DNA of 12,139 bases from assembly GCA_021780055.1 (NCBI GenBank), contig JAJXZM010000455.1:1-12139 (forward strand), written 5' to 3'. Each line of letters begins with the position of its first letter. The stretch's first letter is position 1. The stretch is from Acidobacteriota bacterium. Its GTDB lineage: Bacteria > Acidobacteriota > Terriglobia > UBA7540. Below, piece by piece: positions 5,334 to 12,139 of this stretch. Under the pieces are notes generated by a model. The model did not search any database and had not been told where the DNA came from. It saw only the letters and a program-made list of their open reading frames with translations. Made by a program: the position numbers and the translations under genes.

Positions 5334-6941
5334 GTGCGTCTTTTTTTCTTTCGCAAACGGGATAAAGAGCCGGAAAGCAATGATTCCCGCCCATCCCTGA
5401 AGGCGAGAAAGCTGGTTTTTGTCGGAATAGGATTTTGCCTCGGCATCGCGGCCATTTTTTCTATGAAGGTCGGCGTGGACGCCACCTCCTCGGACAAGTT
5501 CTGTGACCAGGCCTGCCACGTCCACCCGGACGCCACGCAAACCTGGATTCGCTCGCCGCATTTCTCCACCAAGAGCGGCGTCGTAACCCATTGCGTCGAT
5601 TGCCACCTCCCCGCCGGCGGAGTGGAATACTACACGGAAAAAGCCCGCCTGGGGATCCAGGATATTTACGGCAAACTTTTCATGGACCCCGCCAAAATCA
5701 ACTGGCGATCCAAACAGACCTTGGCCCAGGCGCGCACGTTTACATACGACAGTGCTTGCATTCGCTGCCACGCCAACCTTTTCTCCGTGGGGCTCTCCAA
5801 GAAGGGCGTGGATGCCCACTTGCACTACCAGCGTTCCAAGGACAAGATGCAGTGCATCAACTGCCACCTGCACACGGGGCACTATCGTGGCAAGGGAACT
5901 GAGGAAGCCGTGGATGAGGGCGCGGCTCAGCTAGCGGCCCAGGAACAGCAACTCGAGAAGGATTTTCCATTAAATCCCCAGGGGTTCAAGAGCTACACCG
6001 AAGTGATTCCCGACTCGACCGTGAAAATCCGCATGGTAGCCATTCCTGGAGGCACGTTCCAGATGGGGAGCCCTGAATCGGAACCTTACAGGCACCCCGA
6101 TGAAGGCCCGGTCCACGAGGTGAAACTCAGTCCGTTCTGGATGGAAAGGACTGAGGTAACATGGCAACAGTACGAGGTTTACCTCCTCCAACGCGGGAAC
6201 AAGGGACGCAATCGGGACGCTCCGGATTCCGGCAAAGCTGACGCCGTAACGGGGCCTACTCCGCCTTACGGCTCCCCAGACCAGGGCTGGGGCAGAGGGT
6301 CGCGGCCGGCCATCACGATGACCTTTTACGCCGCCACCCAGTTTTGTAAGTGGCTTTCCGATATTACCGGACAGAAGTACCGGCTGCCCACGGAGGCGGA
6401 GTGGGAGTATGCCGCCCGCGCGGGCACCACTACACCGTATTTCTTCCCGGGCAATCCTGCTTCATTCACCACGAACCGATGGCTGAATCGCCTGCTGGGA
6501 GTCAAGACCACGCCGATCAGCTATTATGCCTGGTATCAGGGTGACAGCCTGGATGAAACGCATCCCACCGGAATGACCAGGCCCAATCCCTGGGGGGTGG
6601 TGGATATGTTAGGCAACGTCAGGGAATTCTGCCAGGATTGGTACGCGCCGGATGCGTACGGTGCCTATGCGGACACGGTGGCCATTGATCCGCGCGGCCC
6701 GGCGTCCGGCAAGGAGCACGTGGTGCGCGGAGGTTCGTACCGTTCGGACGCTGCCGACCTGCGCTGTGCGGCACGCGACCACACGCGCACAGACGATTGG
6801 CTAGTGACCGACCCCCAATCGCCCAAGAGCATTTGGTGGTATTCGGACTGTACCGATGTGGGCTTCCGGGTGGTTCGCGAATACGACGAAGGCGCCCAAT
6901 CCGCCGGAAATCGGCAGGCGGGAGACAGCGGAAAACGCTAA
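5334..6941 (+). CDS. NapC/NirT-type tetrahaem cytochrome c fused to a SUMF1/FGE-sulfatase domain
   Basis: The 535-residue protein has a short basic N-terminus, a single membrane anchor (about 26-46) and then four c-type haem motifs. Three are standard (CVDCH at 87-91, CIRCH at 142-146, CINCH at 174-178); the first is CDQACH at 57-62, with three residues between the cysteines. This is the layout of NapC/NrfH quinol dehydrogenases. After a charged helix (about 188-210), residues about 228-515 form a SUMF1 domain: GGTFQMGSPE, EVTWQQYEVYL, YRLPTEAEWEYAARAG, MLGNVREFCQDWY, VVRGGSY, RCAAR and DVGFRVV. The two copper-binding cysteines of true formylglycine-generating enzyme after GGS are absent, so it is more like the broad EgtB/PvdO group. 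GTG 5334 is preferred because AAAGGAG lies upstream and the anchor is correctly placed; ATG 5298 or 5238, inside apbE, are alternatives. Likely role: quinol electrons passed to a periplasmic reaction of the fused domain. Modules are sure, chemistry unknown. Confidence 0.88.
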   Translation: MRLFFFRKRDKEPESNDSRPSLKARKLVFVGIGFCLGIAAIFSMKVGVDATSSDKFCDQACHVHPDATQTWIRSPHFSTKSGVVTHCVDCHLPAGGVEYYTEKARLGIQDIYGKLFMDPAKINWRSKQTLAQARTFTYDSACIRCHANLFSVGLSKKGVDAHLHYQRSKDKMQCINCHLHTGHYRGKGTEEAVDEGAAQLAAQEQQLEKDFPLNPQGFKSYTEVIPDSTVKIRMVAIPGGTFQMGSPESEPYRHPDEGPVHEVKLSPFWMERTEVTWQQYEVYLLQRGNKGRNRDAPDSGKADAVTGPTPPYGSPDQGWGRGSRPAITMTFYAATQFCKWLSDITGQKYRLPTEAEWEYAARAGTTTPYFFPGNPASFTTNRWLNRLLGVKTTPISYYAWYQGDSLDETHPTGMTRPNPWGVVDMLGNVREFCQDWYAPDAYGAYADTVAIDPRGPASGKEHVVRGGSYRSDAADLRCAARDHTRTDDWLVTDPQSPKSIWWYSDCTDVGFRVVREYDEGAQSAGNRQAGDSGKR

Positions 6942-7058
6942 TCCATGTCCCGCCGGCATGGCGAACCGCCAGGCTAGGGGCCGTGAGGGAAGCGGCACTG
7001 CCCGGGATGAGACGAGTTTCTGATTTAACCTTTATTCTTGTTTCAAAGGAGATCCGAC

Positions 7059-8402
7059 ATGAATGACGAAAAGAAGGAAGAGGGAAAACGCGATTTTAAC
7101 CGTCGAACTTTTATCGGTGCAGTCACGGCAGTCGGCGCCGGAGCGGTGCTGGCAAGTTGCAAGAAGTCTTACCCGCCCGTGAAGTTTGTTGACTTAGCCC
7201 CGGATGGCCCGGTCCTGAAGGTTGGCCTGATCGGCTGCGGCAACCGGGGGACGGGGGCTTCCCTGAACATTCTGAGTGCGGGACCCAACGTCAAAATCGT
7301 GGCTATGGCGGACGTCCTGAAAGATCATATGGATACCTGCCGGGCCAATCTTTCCAAGAAGGCTCAAGTGCAGGTTGACGACGACCATTGTTTTGTCGGC
7401 TTTGACGCCTACAAGAAGGTGCTGGATTCCGACGTGGACCTAGTGCTGCTGGCTACTCCACCACATTTCCGGCCTCAGCACTTCGAAGCTACCGTCGACG
7501 CCAAAAAACACTGCTTTATGGAAAAGCCGTGCGCCGTCGATGCTCCTGGTGTGCGCTCCATCCTGGCGACCGGGCAGAAAGCCACAGCTTACAACCTCTG
7601 CGTGGTGGCTGGAACTCTATGGCGGCACGACCGCCCGCATCGGGAAACCTACAATCGCGTTTCCAACGGTGCGATCGGCCAGATCCTCGCGGCCCGCTCC
7701 CGCTACAACGTCGGTCAACTGTGGTATACGCCGAGGCAGAAGGCATGGTCAGATATGGAAGCCATGATTCGCGACTGGGTCAACTGGCGCTGGCTTTCCG
7801 GCGACCATATCGTGGAACAGTGCGTCCATAACATCGATACGGTAATCTGGTTTACGGGAATGCATCCGACCAATGCCGTCGGAGGCGGCGGGCGCGTCCA
7901 GCGCGTGACGGGCGACCAGTATGACCACTTCAGCGTGCAGTACACCTACCCCAACCAGGGAGTCAATGATACCATGTGCCGGCAGATTGACGGTTGCGCC
8001 AATGAAGTCTCCGATCTGGTGCTGGGTACGGAGGGGTTCACGAATTGCAAGGATACGATTTTTGACCTGAAAGGCAAGGTCGTGTGGAAATACCAGGAAA
8101 AAGACCAGGCCCCGGGAAAGACCAAATTCAATCCCTACGTTCAGGAACAGATAGATTTCGTCAACGCCATTCGTACCAATCAACCCATCAACGAAGCGGA
8201 ACACGTGGCGTACTCGACGCTGACCGCCATCTTGGGCAGGGAATCGGCCTATACCGGCAAGAAGATTTCGTGGGACGAAATGATGGATTCGAACGAGCGT
8301 CTCGGTCCTACCGAATACGCCATGGGCCCCGTGGACATTAAAGCGGTAGTGCCGGTGCCCGGAAATGCCGCGAATATCGCCAAGCACGCACGGACTGCTT
8401 AA
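7059..8402 (+). CDS. Tat-exported lipoprotein oxidoreductase of the Gfo/Idh/MocA family
   Basis: The product is 447 residues from ATG 7059, preceded by AAAGGAG (7045-7051) at ideal spacing; a TTG at 7038 is in frame but unlikely. The N-terminus carries a twin-arginine signal (NRRTFIG, Arg15-Arg16) ending in a lipobox (VLASC, Cys34), so the protein is folded with its cofactor before export and is probably lipid-anchored. The NAD(P)-binding Rossmann motif is KVGLIGCGNRGTG (54-66), and the family EKP motif is at 155-157 with its catalytic-type lysine. HNID (257-260) matches the substrate-domain His/Asp region. Such proteins oxidise or epimerise sugars and sugar acids with tightly held NAD. The gene lies 117 bases after the cytochrome fusion and could be read through or separate. 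The substrate is not readable; the nearby kduD and glycoside hydrolase suggest carbohydrate work. Confidence 0.92.
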   Translation: MNDEKKEEGKRDFNRRTFIGAVTAVGAGAVLASCKKSYPPVKFVDLAPDGPVLKVGLIGCGNRGTGASLNILSAGPNVKIVAMADVLKDHMDTCRANLSKKAQVQVDDDHCFVGFDAYKKVLDSDVDLVLLATPPHFRPQHFEATVDAKKHCFMEKPCAVDAPGVRSILATGQKATAYNLCVVAGTLWRHDRPHRETYNRVSNGAIGQILAARSRYNVGQLWYTPRQKAWSDMEAMIRDWVNWRWLSGDHIVEQCVHNIDTVIWFTGMHPTNAVGGGGRVQRVTGDQYDHFSVQYTYPNQGVNDTMCRQIDGCANEVSDLVLGTEGFTNCKDTIFDLKGKVVWKYQEKDQAPGKTKFNPYVQEQIDFVNAIRTNQPINEAEHVAYSTLTAILGRESAYTGKKISWDEMMDSNERLGPTEYAMGPVDIKAVVPVPGNAANIAKHARTA

Positions 8403-8479
8403 TTCGCTGCTCCAGCACGCGGGAGCATCCTTAAGTCTGGCAGACGGCTGCACCTCGACTTGCCGCCGAACGATTTCTG

Positions 8480-8690
8480 GTGGTCGGGTCGGATTTTTAC
8501 GGGAGCTACTGGCTCCGGCCCGGGGAAAGGATCCAGGACGAAGAATCAGACTACAAACAGCTTTTAGAAATTCTAAGGGAAGCCCACGACTGGCTGGCTT
8601 CGCTCACCTGACGAGCCTGACCCTGATGCCCCGCTGCTCATTCACCCTGACGGTCGTATTCAGGTTCAGCTCGCTCAGCAAGGTTGGTGA
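8480..8690 (+). pseudogene. Coding-like remnant with an apparent frameshift, unidentified
   Basis: The 300 bases after the oxidoreductase hold no intact gene. One frame, open after a TAA near 8435, reads plausibly as protein from about 8480 (VVGSDFYGSYWLRPGERI, then QLLEILREAHDWLASLT) and ends at TGA 8609-8611. A second frame takes over at the same place (LRSPDEPDPDAPLLIHPDG, then RIQVQLAQQGW) and ends at TGA 8688-8690. The switch coincides with a tandem TGGC TGGC at 8591-8598, so a 4-base duplication could explain it. There is no good start codon or ribosome site. I do not recognise the family. It may be debris of the element that carried the integrase. Confidence 0.25.
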
Positions 8691-8699
8691 ACGATCCGC

Positions 8700-9081
8700 T
8701 TTGCTGAACGCGCCGCAGTTTACTAAGTTGAGAGCCTATAAGCAAAATCAATATCCCGATGCTGCTCCGGACGAATGGCTCTTCCCGAGTAAGCGTAATC
8801 GCCCGATGGATGCTGGGTGGTTCATGGCGAAGGTGATCAAGCCAGTTGCGAAGAAGCTGGGCTTCGGGGCGATCCACTGGCATGTCCTACGGCATTGGAA
8901 CAACTCTGCAATGCTCAAGTCCGTGATAGACCCTGCGGTTCGGATGAAGCGCGTAGGCCATGCGACCGTAAGAACCAACCTGATTTACAGCCACCCTGAT
9001 TTAGCCTTGCAGAAGGCAGCGTCAGACGCCATCTGGCAGCGACTTGAACGAGTGAGTCAGGAAATGGAGAAGAGGAAATAG
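8700..9081 (+). pseudogene. C-terminal fragment of a tyrosine recombinase (phage-type integrase)
   Basis: About 120 residues at the end of a longer open frame match the C-terminal catalytic part of tyrosine recombinases: DEWLFPSKRN, the box II region HVLRHWNNSAML (Arg at 8890, His at 8893), KRVGHATVRTN, and the nucleophile Tyr in LIYSH (codon 8986-8988). The box I segment with the first catalytic Arg and the DNA-binding N-terminal domain are missing, and residues before about 8715 do not look like integrase. The fragment is therefore a remnant that cannot recombine DNA alone. It ends 94 bases from the 3' end of tRNA-Arg, the usual place for an integrase of an element inserted in a tRNA gene. 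Base composition is more AT-rich than the flanking genes, which fits foreign origin. Confidence 0.8.
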
Positions 9082-9175
9082 ACAGGGGCATCAAGAAACC
9101 CGATTTGGTCCTTATCTGTGATGTGACGCTATCTGTTACGCCGAATCAGGTTGTGACGTTAAGTTATTGAAAACA

Positions 9176-9252
<77 letters not shown>

Positions 9253-9644
9253 GTTTATCCGACAACCTATTTCCCATCAGTCTAACATACGGACAACTTG
9301 TCGACGCTGCCCAATTTGGACACATCGTGGTGCCTGACCTGAGCTTGCACGGCCCTGATAAGCCCCGCGTTATATGAATCGTCGTCGGCATAAAAACGGT
9401 CTCGATATATTTTGCACGCACTTTTTGGCTTGTTTTGAACTTCTCAAACCACCAGCAAATTAAAACTTACAGCCAGGTCAACCGTGGACTCATCTTTTAA
9501 TCACCCGGATACGGTGCCACACACCAACCACCGCGAGCCTCCATCGACGCTCAATCCCGGCTTGCTTCATTGGAAGTTGGGGGGTGCATTTGTCTATCAG
9601 ACCGACCCGCTGCTATGCTGTTGATCTGGTAAGATTGAATTACT
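9253..9644. other. Gene-free intergenic stretch
   Basis: No protein-coding gene is supported in these 392 bases, which are more AT-rich than the flanking genes. It must hold the tRNA-Arg promoter (towards lower coordinates) and the radical SAM promoter (towards higher). A small perfect inverted repeat, GACAA-C-TTGTC, sits at 9292-9302, about 40 bases upstream of the tRNA; its role is unknown. Nothing else stands out. Confidence 0.5.
9590..9619 (+). promoter_or_regulatory. Possible sigma70-type promoter of the radical SAM gene
   Basis: TTGTCT (9590-9595) and TATGCT (9614-9619) each match the -35 and -10 consensus at four of six bases, with an 18-base spacer. Transcription would start near 9626, about 20 bases before the ATG at 9645. 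The gene has no clear ribosome site, which fits a short leader. The match is weak. Confidence 0.3.
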
Positions 9645-10787
9645 ATGAAGCCTTTTACTGATTTTTCGGTAGCGCCCTTTCTGGTGATCTGGGAAACAAC
9701 CCAGGCCTGTGATCTTGCCTGCATGCACTGTCGCGCATCCGCCCAGCCTTTGCGCCATCCCGAAGAACTTTCGACCGCGGAGGGTTTCAAGCTGCTGGCT
9801 GACGCTGCCCAGATGGGCACTCCGGTCTTTATTCTGAGCGGCGGTGATCCGGCCAAACGCCCCGACCTGCTGGATCTGGTCCGTGAAGGAAAGCGGCTCG
9901 GTCTCCGCATGGGCACGGTGCCGGCGGCGACTCCTACGCTCTGCTCGGAACTCGTGCGCGATCTGAAGCAGGCCGGACTCGACCAGATGGCGTTGAGCCT
10001 TGACTATCCGCGAGCTGACCTCCATGATGGGTTCCGCCTGGTAAAAGGGGCGTTTGACAAGACGCTGGCAGCGGCGGAATGGGCGCGGGAGTGTGGCTTG
10101 CCGTTGCAAATCAACACAACGCTCTGGGCGGGTTCTGCGCCCTATCTTTCTGAAATGGCCGAGCTGGTTGAGCGCCTTGGAGCGGTTTTCTGGGAAGTGT
10201 TTTTCCTGGTTCCGGTGGGGCGCGGAGAAGGACTGGACGGAATCGAAGCGCGGCGATGTGAGGAACTGTTTGCCATCCTTTACGAAGTTCAGAAGCGATC
10301 GCATTTTATCCTGAAGGTGACGGAGGCGCCGCACTACCGCCGGTACGTGGCGCAGCATGAAACGCCAGGACAGGAATCTCATCCCAGGCAGGGACACCCG
10401 GGTCCTCGCGGCATGGTATCGATGCCTGAAATGCTGCGGCGGTCTGAAGGTCCGGGGCACACGATCGGGTTCGCCCCCCACGGAGTGAACGCTGGCAAGG
10501 GTTTCGTTTTTGTGTCGCATCTGGGCGAAGTCTTTCCGAGCGGCTTCCTGCCGGTTTCAGCCGGTAACGTGCGAAAGCAAAGCATTATCGAAATCTACCG
10601 TAACTCGCCGATGATGCGCGAACTGCGGGACCCCGACGCCCTGCACGGCCGGTGCCGGCAGTGCGAATTTCGTTCCATTTGCGGAGGCTCTCGGTCGCGG
10701 GCCTACGCCCTGACCGGCGACTATCTGGCCACCGATCCATGGTGCGGTTATCAAGTCCCGCGCGCTGCATCGTCTCCTGAAGCTTAA
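9645..10787 (+). CDS. Radical SAM/SPASM-type protein of the NirJ/AhbD-like group
   Basis: The product is 380 residues. Near the N-terminus, ETTQACDLACMHCRASA holds the radical-SAM CX3CX2C motif (C22, C26, C29) that binds the cluster cleaving S-adenosylmethionine. ILSGGDPAKRPDL is the GGxP-like SAM-binding turn, and MALSLDYPRADLHDGFR matches the 'SLDG...HDxFR' strand of the NirJ/AhbD/PqqE superfamily. The C-terminus has an auxiliary-cluster region with C337, C340, C346 and C367 (CX2CX5CX20C). Segments such as FFLVPVGRGEG and KVTEAPHYRRY recall the TIGR04053 group, whose substrate is not established to my knowledge. Relatives modify haem precursors or peptides. No peptide precursor or haem d1 gene is visible beside it, and it stands alone between the tRNA and kduD. 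Family sure, function unknown. Confidence 0.92.
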   Translation: MKPFTDFSVAPFLVIWETTQACDLACMHCRASAQPLRHPEELSTAEGFKLLADAAQMGTPVFILSGGDPAKRPDLLDLVREGKRLGLRMGTVPAATPTLCSELVRDLKQAGLDQMALSLDYPRADLHDGFRLVKGAFDKTLAAAEWARECGLPLQINTTLWAGSAPYLSEMAELVERLGAVFWEVFFLVPVGRGEGLDGIEARRCEELFAILYEVQKRSHFILKVTEAPHYRRYVAQHETPGQESHPRQGHPGPRGMVSMPEMLRRSEGPGHTIGFAPHGVNAGKGFVFVSHLGEVFPSGFLPVSAGNVRKQSIIEIYRNSPMMRELRDPDALHGRCRQCEFRSICGGSRSRAYALTGDYLATDPWCGYQVPRAASSPEA

Positions 10788-10807
10788 GCCGTTTTTTGAC
10801 CGGGCTT

Positions 10808-10852
10808 CAGCGCCTGCTACTGGTGTAGCGCTGATGCCGGTGGCCTGGCATC
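10808..10852 (+). other. Two adjacent hairpins between the radical SAM gene and kduD
   Basis: GCTAC (10816-10820) and GTAGC (10825-10829) form a hairpin with loop TGGT; outer AGCGC/GCGCT (10809-10813 with 10828-10832) is a competing pairing. Next to it GATGCC (10833-10838) pairs with GGCATC (10847-10852) around an 8-base loop. No T-run follows either, so a simple terminator is unlikely. They may be a bidirectional mRNA 3' structure or a small leader element for kduD. Only the structure is seen. Confidence 0.3.
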
Positions 10853-10967
10853 GCAATCGAACTGGCAAGGTTCTTCCTACGTTCCCCGCTTGACCGCCAA
10901 GGAAGAGTTTTGTTACTGAAGCACCCCCGCGGCCTAAACCGCATTTAATCAATAGGGACAAACAACA

Positions 10968-11738
10968 ATGGCAATTCTTGACCGATTCAAACTGGACGGA
11001 AAGACAGCGCTGGTGACCGGGTGCCGGCGTGGCATCGGCAAAGCGATTGCCCTCGGCCTTGCCGAAGCCGGAGCGGATATCGTTGGCGTCAGCCGCTCCA
11101 TGGAATCTTCCGGCAGCGAGATTGAGAAGGAAGTTCTCGCCCGCGGGAGAAGGTTCAAAGGTTATGCCTGCGACTTCGCAGACCGTAAGGCTCTTTACCA
11201 TCTGGTTGAACAACTCGCCGAAGATTTTCCTGTCATCGACGTTCTCGTCAACAATGCCGGAACCATTCTTCGCAAACCTGCCACCGAATTTCCCGATGAT
11301 TATTGGGACACGCTGATAGAAGTGAACCTTAATTCTCAGTTCATTCTGACGCGTGAAATCGGGAAGGGAATGGTTGCGAGAGGAAAAGGCAAGATCATCT
11401 TCACCGCTTCGCTGTTGGCCTTTCAGGGAGGTATTCTGGTCCCTGCCTATGCGGCAAGCAAAGGCGGAATCGGCCAGCTGACCAAGGCCCTGGCCAACGA
11501 ATGGGCAGGCAAAGGAGTTCAGGTTAACGCGATTGCTCCCGGCTACATCAGCACGGACAACACGGTCGCACTGAGGAACGACCCCGTCCGCAACAAGGCC
11601 ATCCTCGACCGTATTCCCGCCGGACGCTGGGGTGATCCCGAAGACCTTCAGGGCATGGCAGTGTTCCTTGCGTCGCCTGCTTCTGATTATGTAATCGGTT
11701 CCGTTTTTACAGTGGACGGCGGCTGGATGGCGAGATAG
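10968..11738 (+). CDS. kduD: 2-dehydro-3-deoxy-D-gluconate 5-dehydrogenase (KduD), SDR family
   Basis: KduD is a cytosolic NAD-dependent short-chain dehydrogenase that interconverts 2,5-diketo-3-deoxygluconate and 2-keto-3-deoxygluconate in the breakdown of pectin and other uronates. The 256-residue protein has the nucleotide-binding TGCRRGIG (17-24), NNAG (95-98), the tetrad Asn120, Ser148, Tyr161 and Lys165, and the KduD-typical strings ASLLAFQGG, ALANEWA, VNAIAPGYISTDNT, RIPAGRWG and VDGGWMAR. Length agrees with the family. The start ATG 10968 has a modest upstream AGGGA. It faces a glycoside hydrolase gene that ends 35 bases away on the other strand, in keeping with a polysaccharide-use region. 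Other sugar-acid dehydrogenases of the same subfamily are possible. Confidence 0.92.
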   Translation: MAILDRFKLDGKTALVTGCRRGIGKAIALGLAEAGADIVGVSRSMESSGSEIEKEVLARGRRFKGYACDFADRKALYHLVEQLAEDFPVIDVLVNNAGTILRKPATEFPDDYWDTLIEVNLNSQFILTREIGKGMVARGKGKIIFTASLLAFQGGILVPAYAASKGGIGQLTKALANEWAGKGVQVNAIAPGYISTDNTVALRNDPVRNKAILDRIPAGRWGDPEDLQGMAVFLASPASDYVIGSVFTVDGGWMAR

Positions 11739-11773
11739 CTCCGGGACGGGCTTCCCCAAGGACGCATTCAAAT

Positions 11774-12139
11774 TCACTCTCGTACAAGTCGAAGTGCAAT
11801 GTCTTCTGAGTAGGAAGGCGAAGCGAGCGTCAGCACGCCGCCGGCGTGGCCGACATCTTCTGTCTTATCAACTGCGCCAGTGAGCGTGTTGATCCATTCA
11901 GCGCGGTAACGGCCAGGCGGAACATTGCACAGGAGGGTTGATTGCGGACCACCACCGTCAACGTACACAGCGTAAGCCTTGCCGGGTTGGGCCAGCGTAT
12001 AAATTTCGGCTGCGTTGCCTATCGCCTTGATATCTGAGTTGTCCGGATGCATGTGGACGAAATCGAAGCTCTCTATGAATTTCTTCAGAATCGAAAGCTG
12101 TGCCTGCAGCGCGTGCCCGCCCCCACCGGGTTGCATGGA
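11774..12139 (-). CDS. C-terminal end of a glycoside hydrolase-like protein with a beta-sandwich domain (partial)
   Basis: About 122 residues are present; the gene continues beyond the right edge, so the visible Met near 12136 is internal. The sequence first shows a helix-rich end of a catalytic barrel (LQAQLSILKKFIESFDFVHMHPDNS). Then follows a compact beta-sandwich: EIYTLAQPGKAYAVYVDGGG, LLCNVPPGRYRAEWINTLTG, then LASPSYSEDIALRLVRE. This order resembles the putative collagen-binding/C-terminal domain found after barrel hydrolases of the GH140/DUF4038 kind, where it packs on the barrel instead of binding collagen. Such enzymes cut plant or microbial polysaccharides. The protein is convergent with kduD. 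The exact family cannot be fixed from the tail. Confidence 0.7.
   Translation of the reverse strand, partial: SMQPGGGGHALQAQLSILKKFIESFDFVHMHPDNSDIKAIGNAAEIYTLAQPGKAYAVYVDGGGPQSTLLCNVPPGRYRAEWINTLTGAVDKTEDVGHAGGVLTLASPSYSEDIALRLVRE

Noticed and set aside
8284..8295. GGATTCGAAC inside the oxidoreductase gene as a copy of the tRNA T-arm (attachment site)
   Set aside because: Only 10 bases match, the surrounding bases differ, and the gene reads through intact; this is chance.
9255..9300. Promoter for tRNA-Arg (TTGTCC with GAAATA on the - strand)
   Set aside because: The -10 match is only about three of six bases; not strong enough to annotate.
9597..10520. 307-residue - strand frame opposite the radical SAM gene
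   Set aside because: The + strand frame carries all family motifs; the antisense frame is a composition artefact of GC-rich codons.
10780..10798. AAGCTTAAGCC followed by TTTTTT as a terminator after the radical SAM gene
   Set aside because: The GCTTAAGC palindrome leaves no room for a loop, so it cannot form a terminator stem.
10557..11777. 406-residue - strand frame spanning the end of the radical SAM gene and kduD
   Set aside because: It is antisense to two genes with full family motifs and shows no domain.

Overview
The window reads as a chromosomal segment of a heterotrophic soil or sediment bacterium with a GC-rich genome. The gene style (a Tat-exported Gfo/Idh/MocA lipoprotein, KduD, a large glycoside hydrolase, multihaem and molybdenum-type respiratory genes, an integrase remnant at a tRNA) fits Acidobacteriota best. 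That placement is an inference from gene content, since no rRNA or marker gene is present.

Region 1 (1-3528, all +) is a tight, translationally coupled operon for a membrane respiratory complex built around sulfur or selenium chemistry. It contains the very end of a probable molybdopterin oxidoreductase, a four-cluster 4Fe-4S electron-transfer subunit, a di-haem cytochrome b fused to one half of a YeeE/YedE sulfur-compound transporter, the second YeeE/YedE half as a separate gene, and a membrane-anchored rhodanese-like protein. The second half-transporter is interrupted by an in-frame TGA exactly where its family carries a conserved cysteine (GGY-[C]-PGT). The TGA is followed by a hairpin with a GGUC loop at the spacing of a bacterial SECIS element. 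I read this as a probable selenocysteine codon, making a selenoprotein transporter; this is the main discovery in the window. The rhodanese has lost its catalytic cysteine but carries a single cysteine as its penultimate residue, at the end of a long Pro/Ala-rich tail.

Region 2 (3529-4230) has no convincing gene: a terminator-like hairpin, then coding-like scraps. Region 3 (4231-6941, +) holds ApbE (FAD:protein FMN transferase) and, 5 bases on, a NapC/NirT-type tetrahaem cytochrome fused to a SUMF1/FGE-sulfatase domain. Region 4 (7059-8402) is a Tat lipoprotein of the Gfo/Idh/MocA family. Region 5 (8403-9252) is a decayed patch: reading-frame scraps, an N-terminally truncated tyrosine recombinase, then tRNA-Arg(CCU) on the - strand, a typical scar of an integrative element.

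Region 6 (9253-12139) holds a radical SAM/SPASM protein of the NirJ/AhbD-like group, KduD for uronate catabolism, and, convergent on the - strand, the C-terminal end of a polysaccharide-acting glycoside hydrolase.

Working model for region 1: the YeeE/YedE halves (one catalytic Cys, one Sec) carry thiosulfate or a related sulfur/selenium oxyanion across the membrane. The fused cytochrome b takes quinol electrons to the FeS subunit and molybdoenzyme, and the rhodanese-like protein handles the mobile sulfur or selenium. The sequence shows the modules and their linkage; the substrate and direction are inferred.
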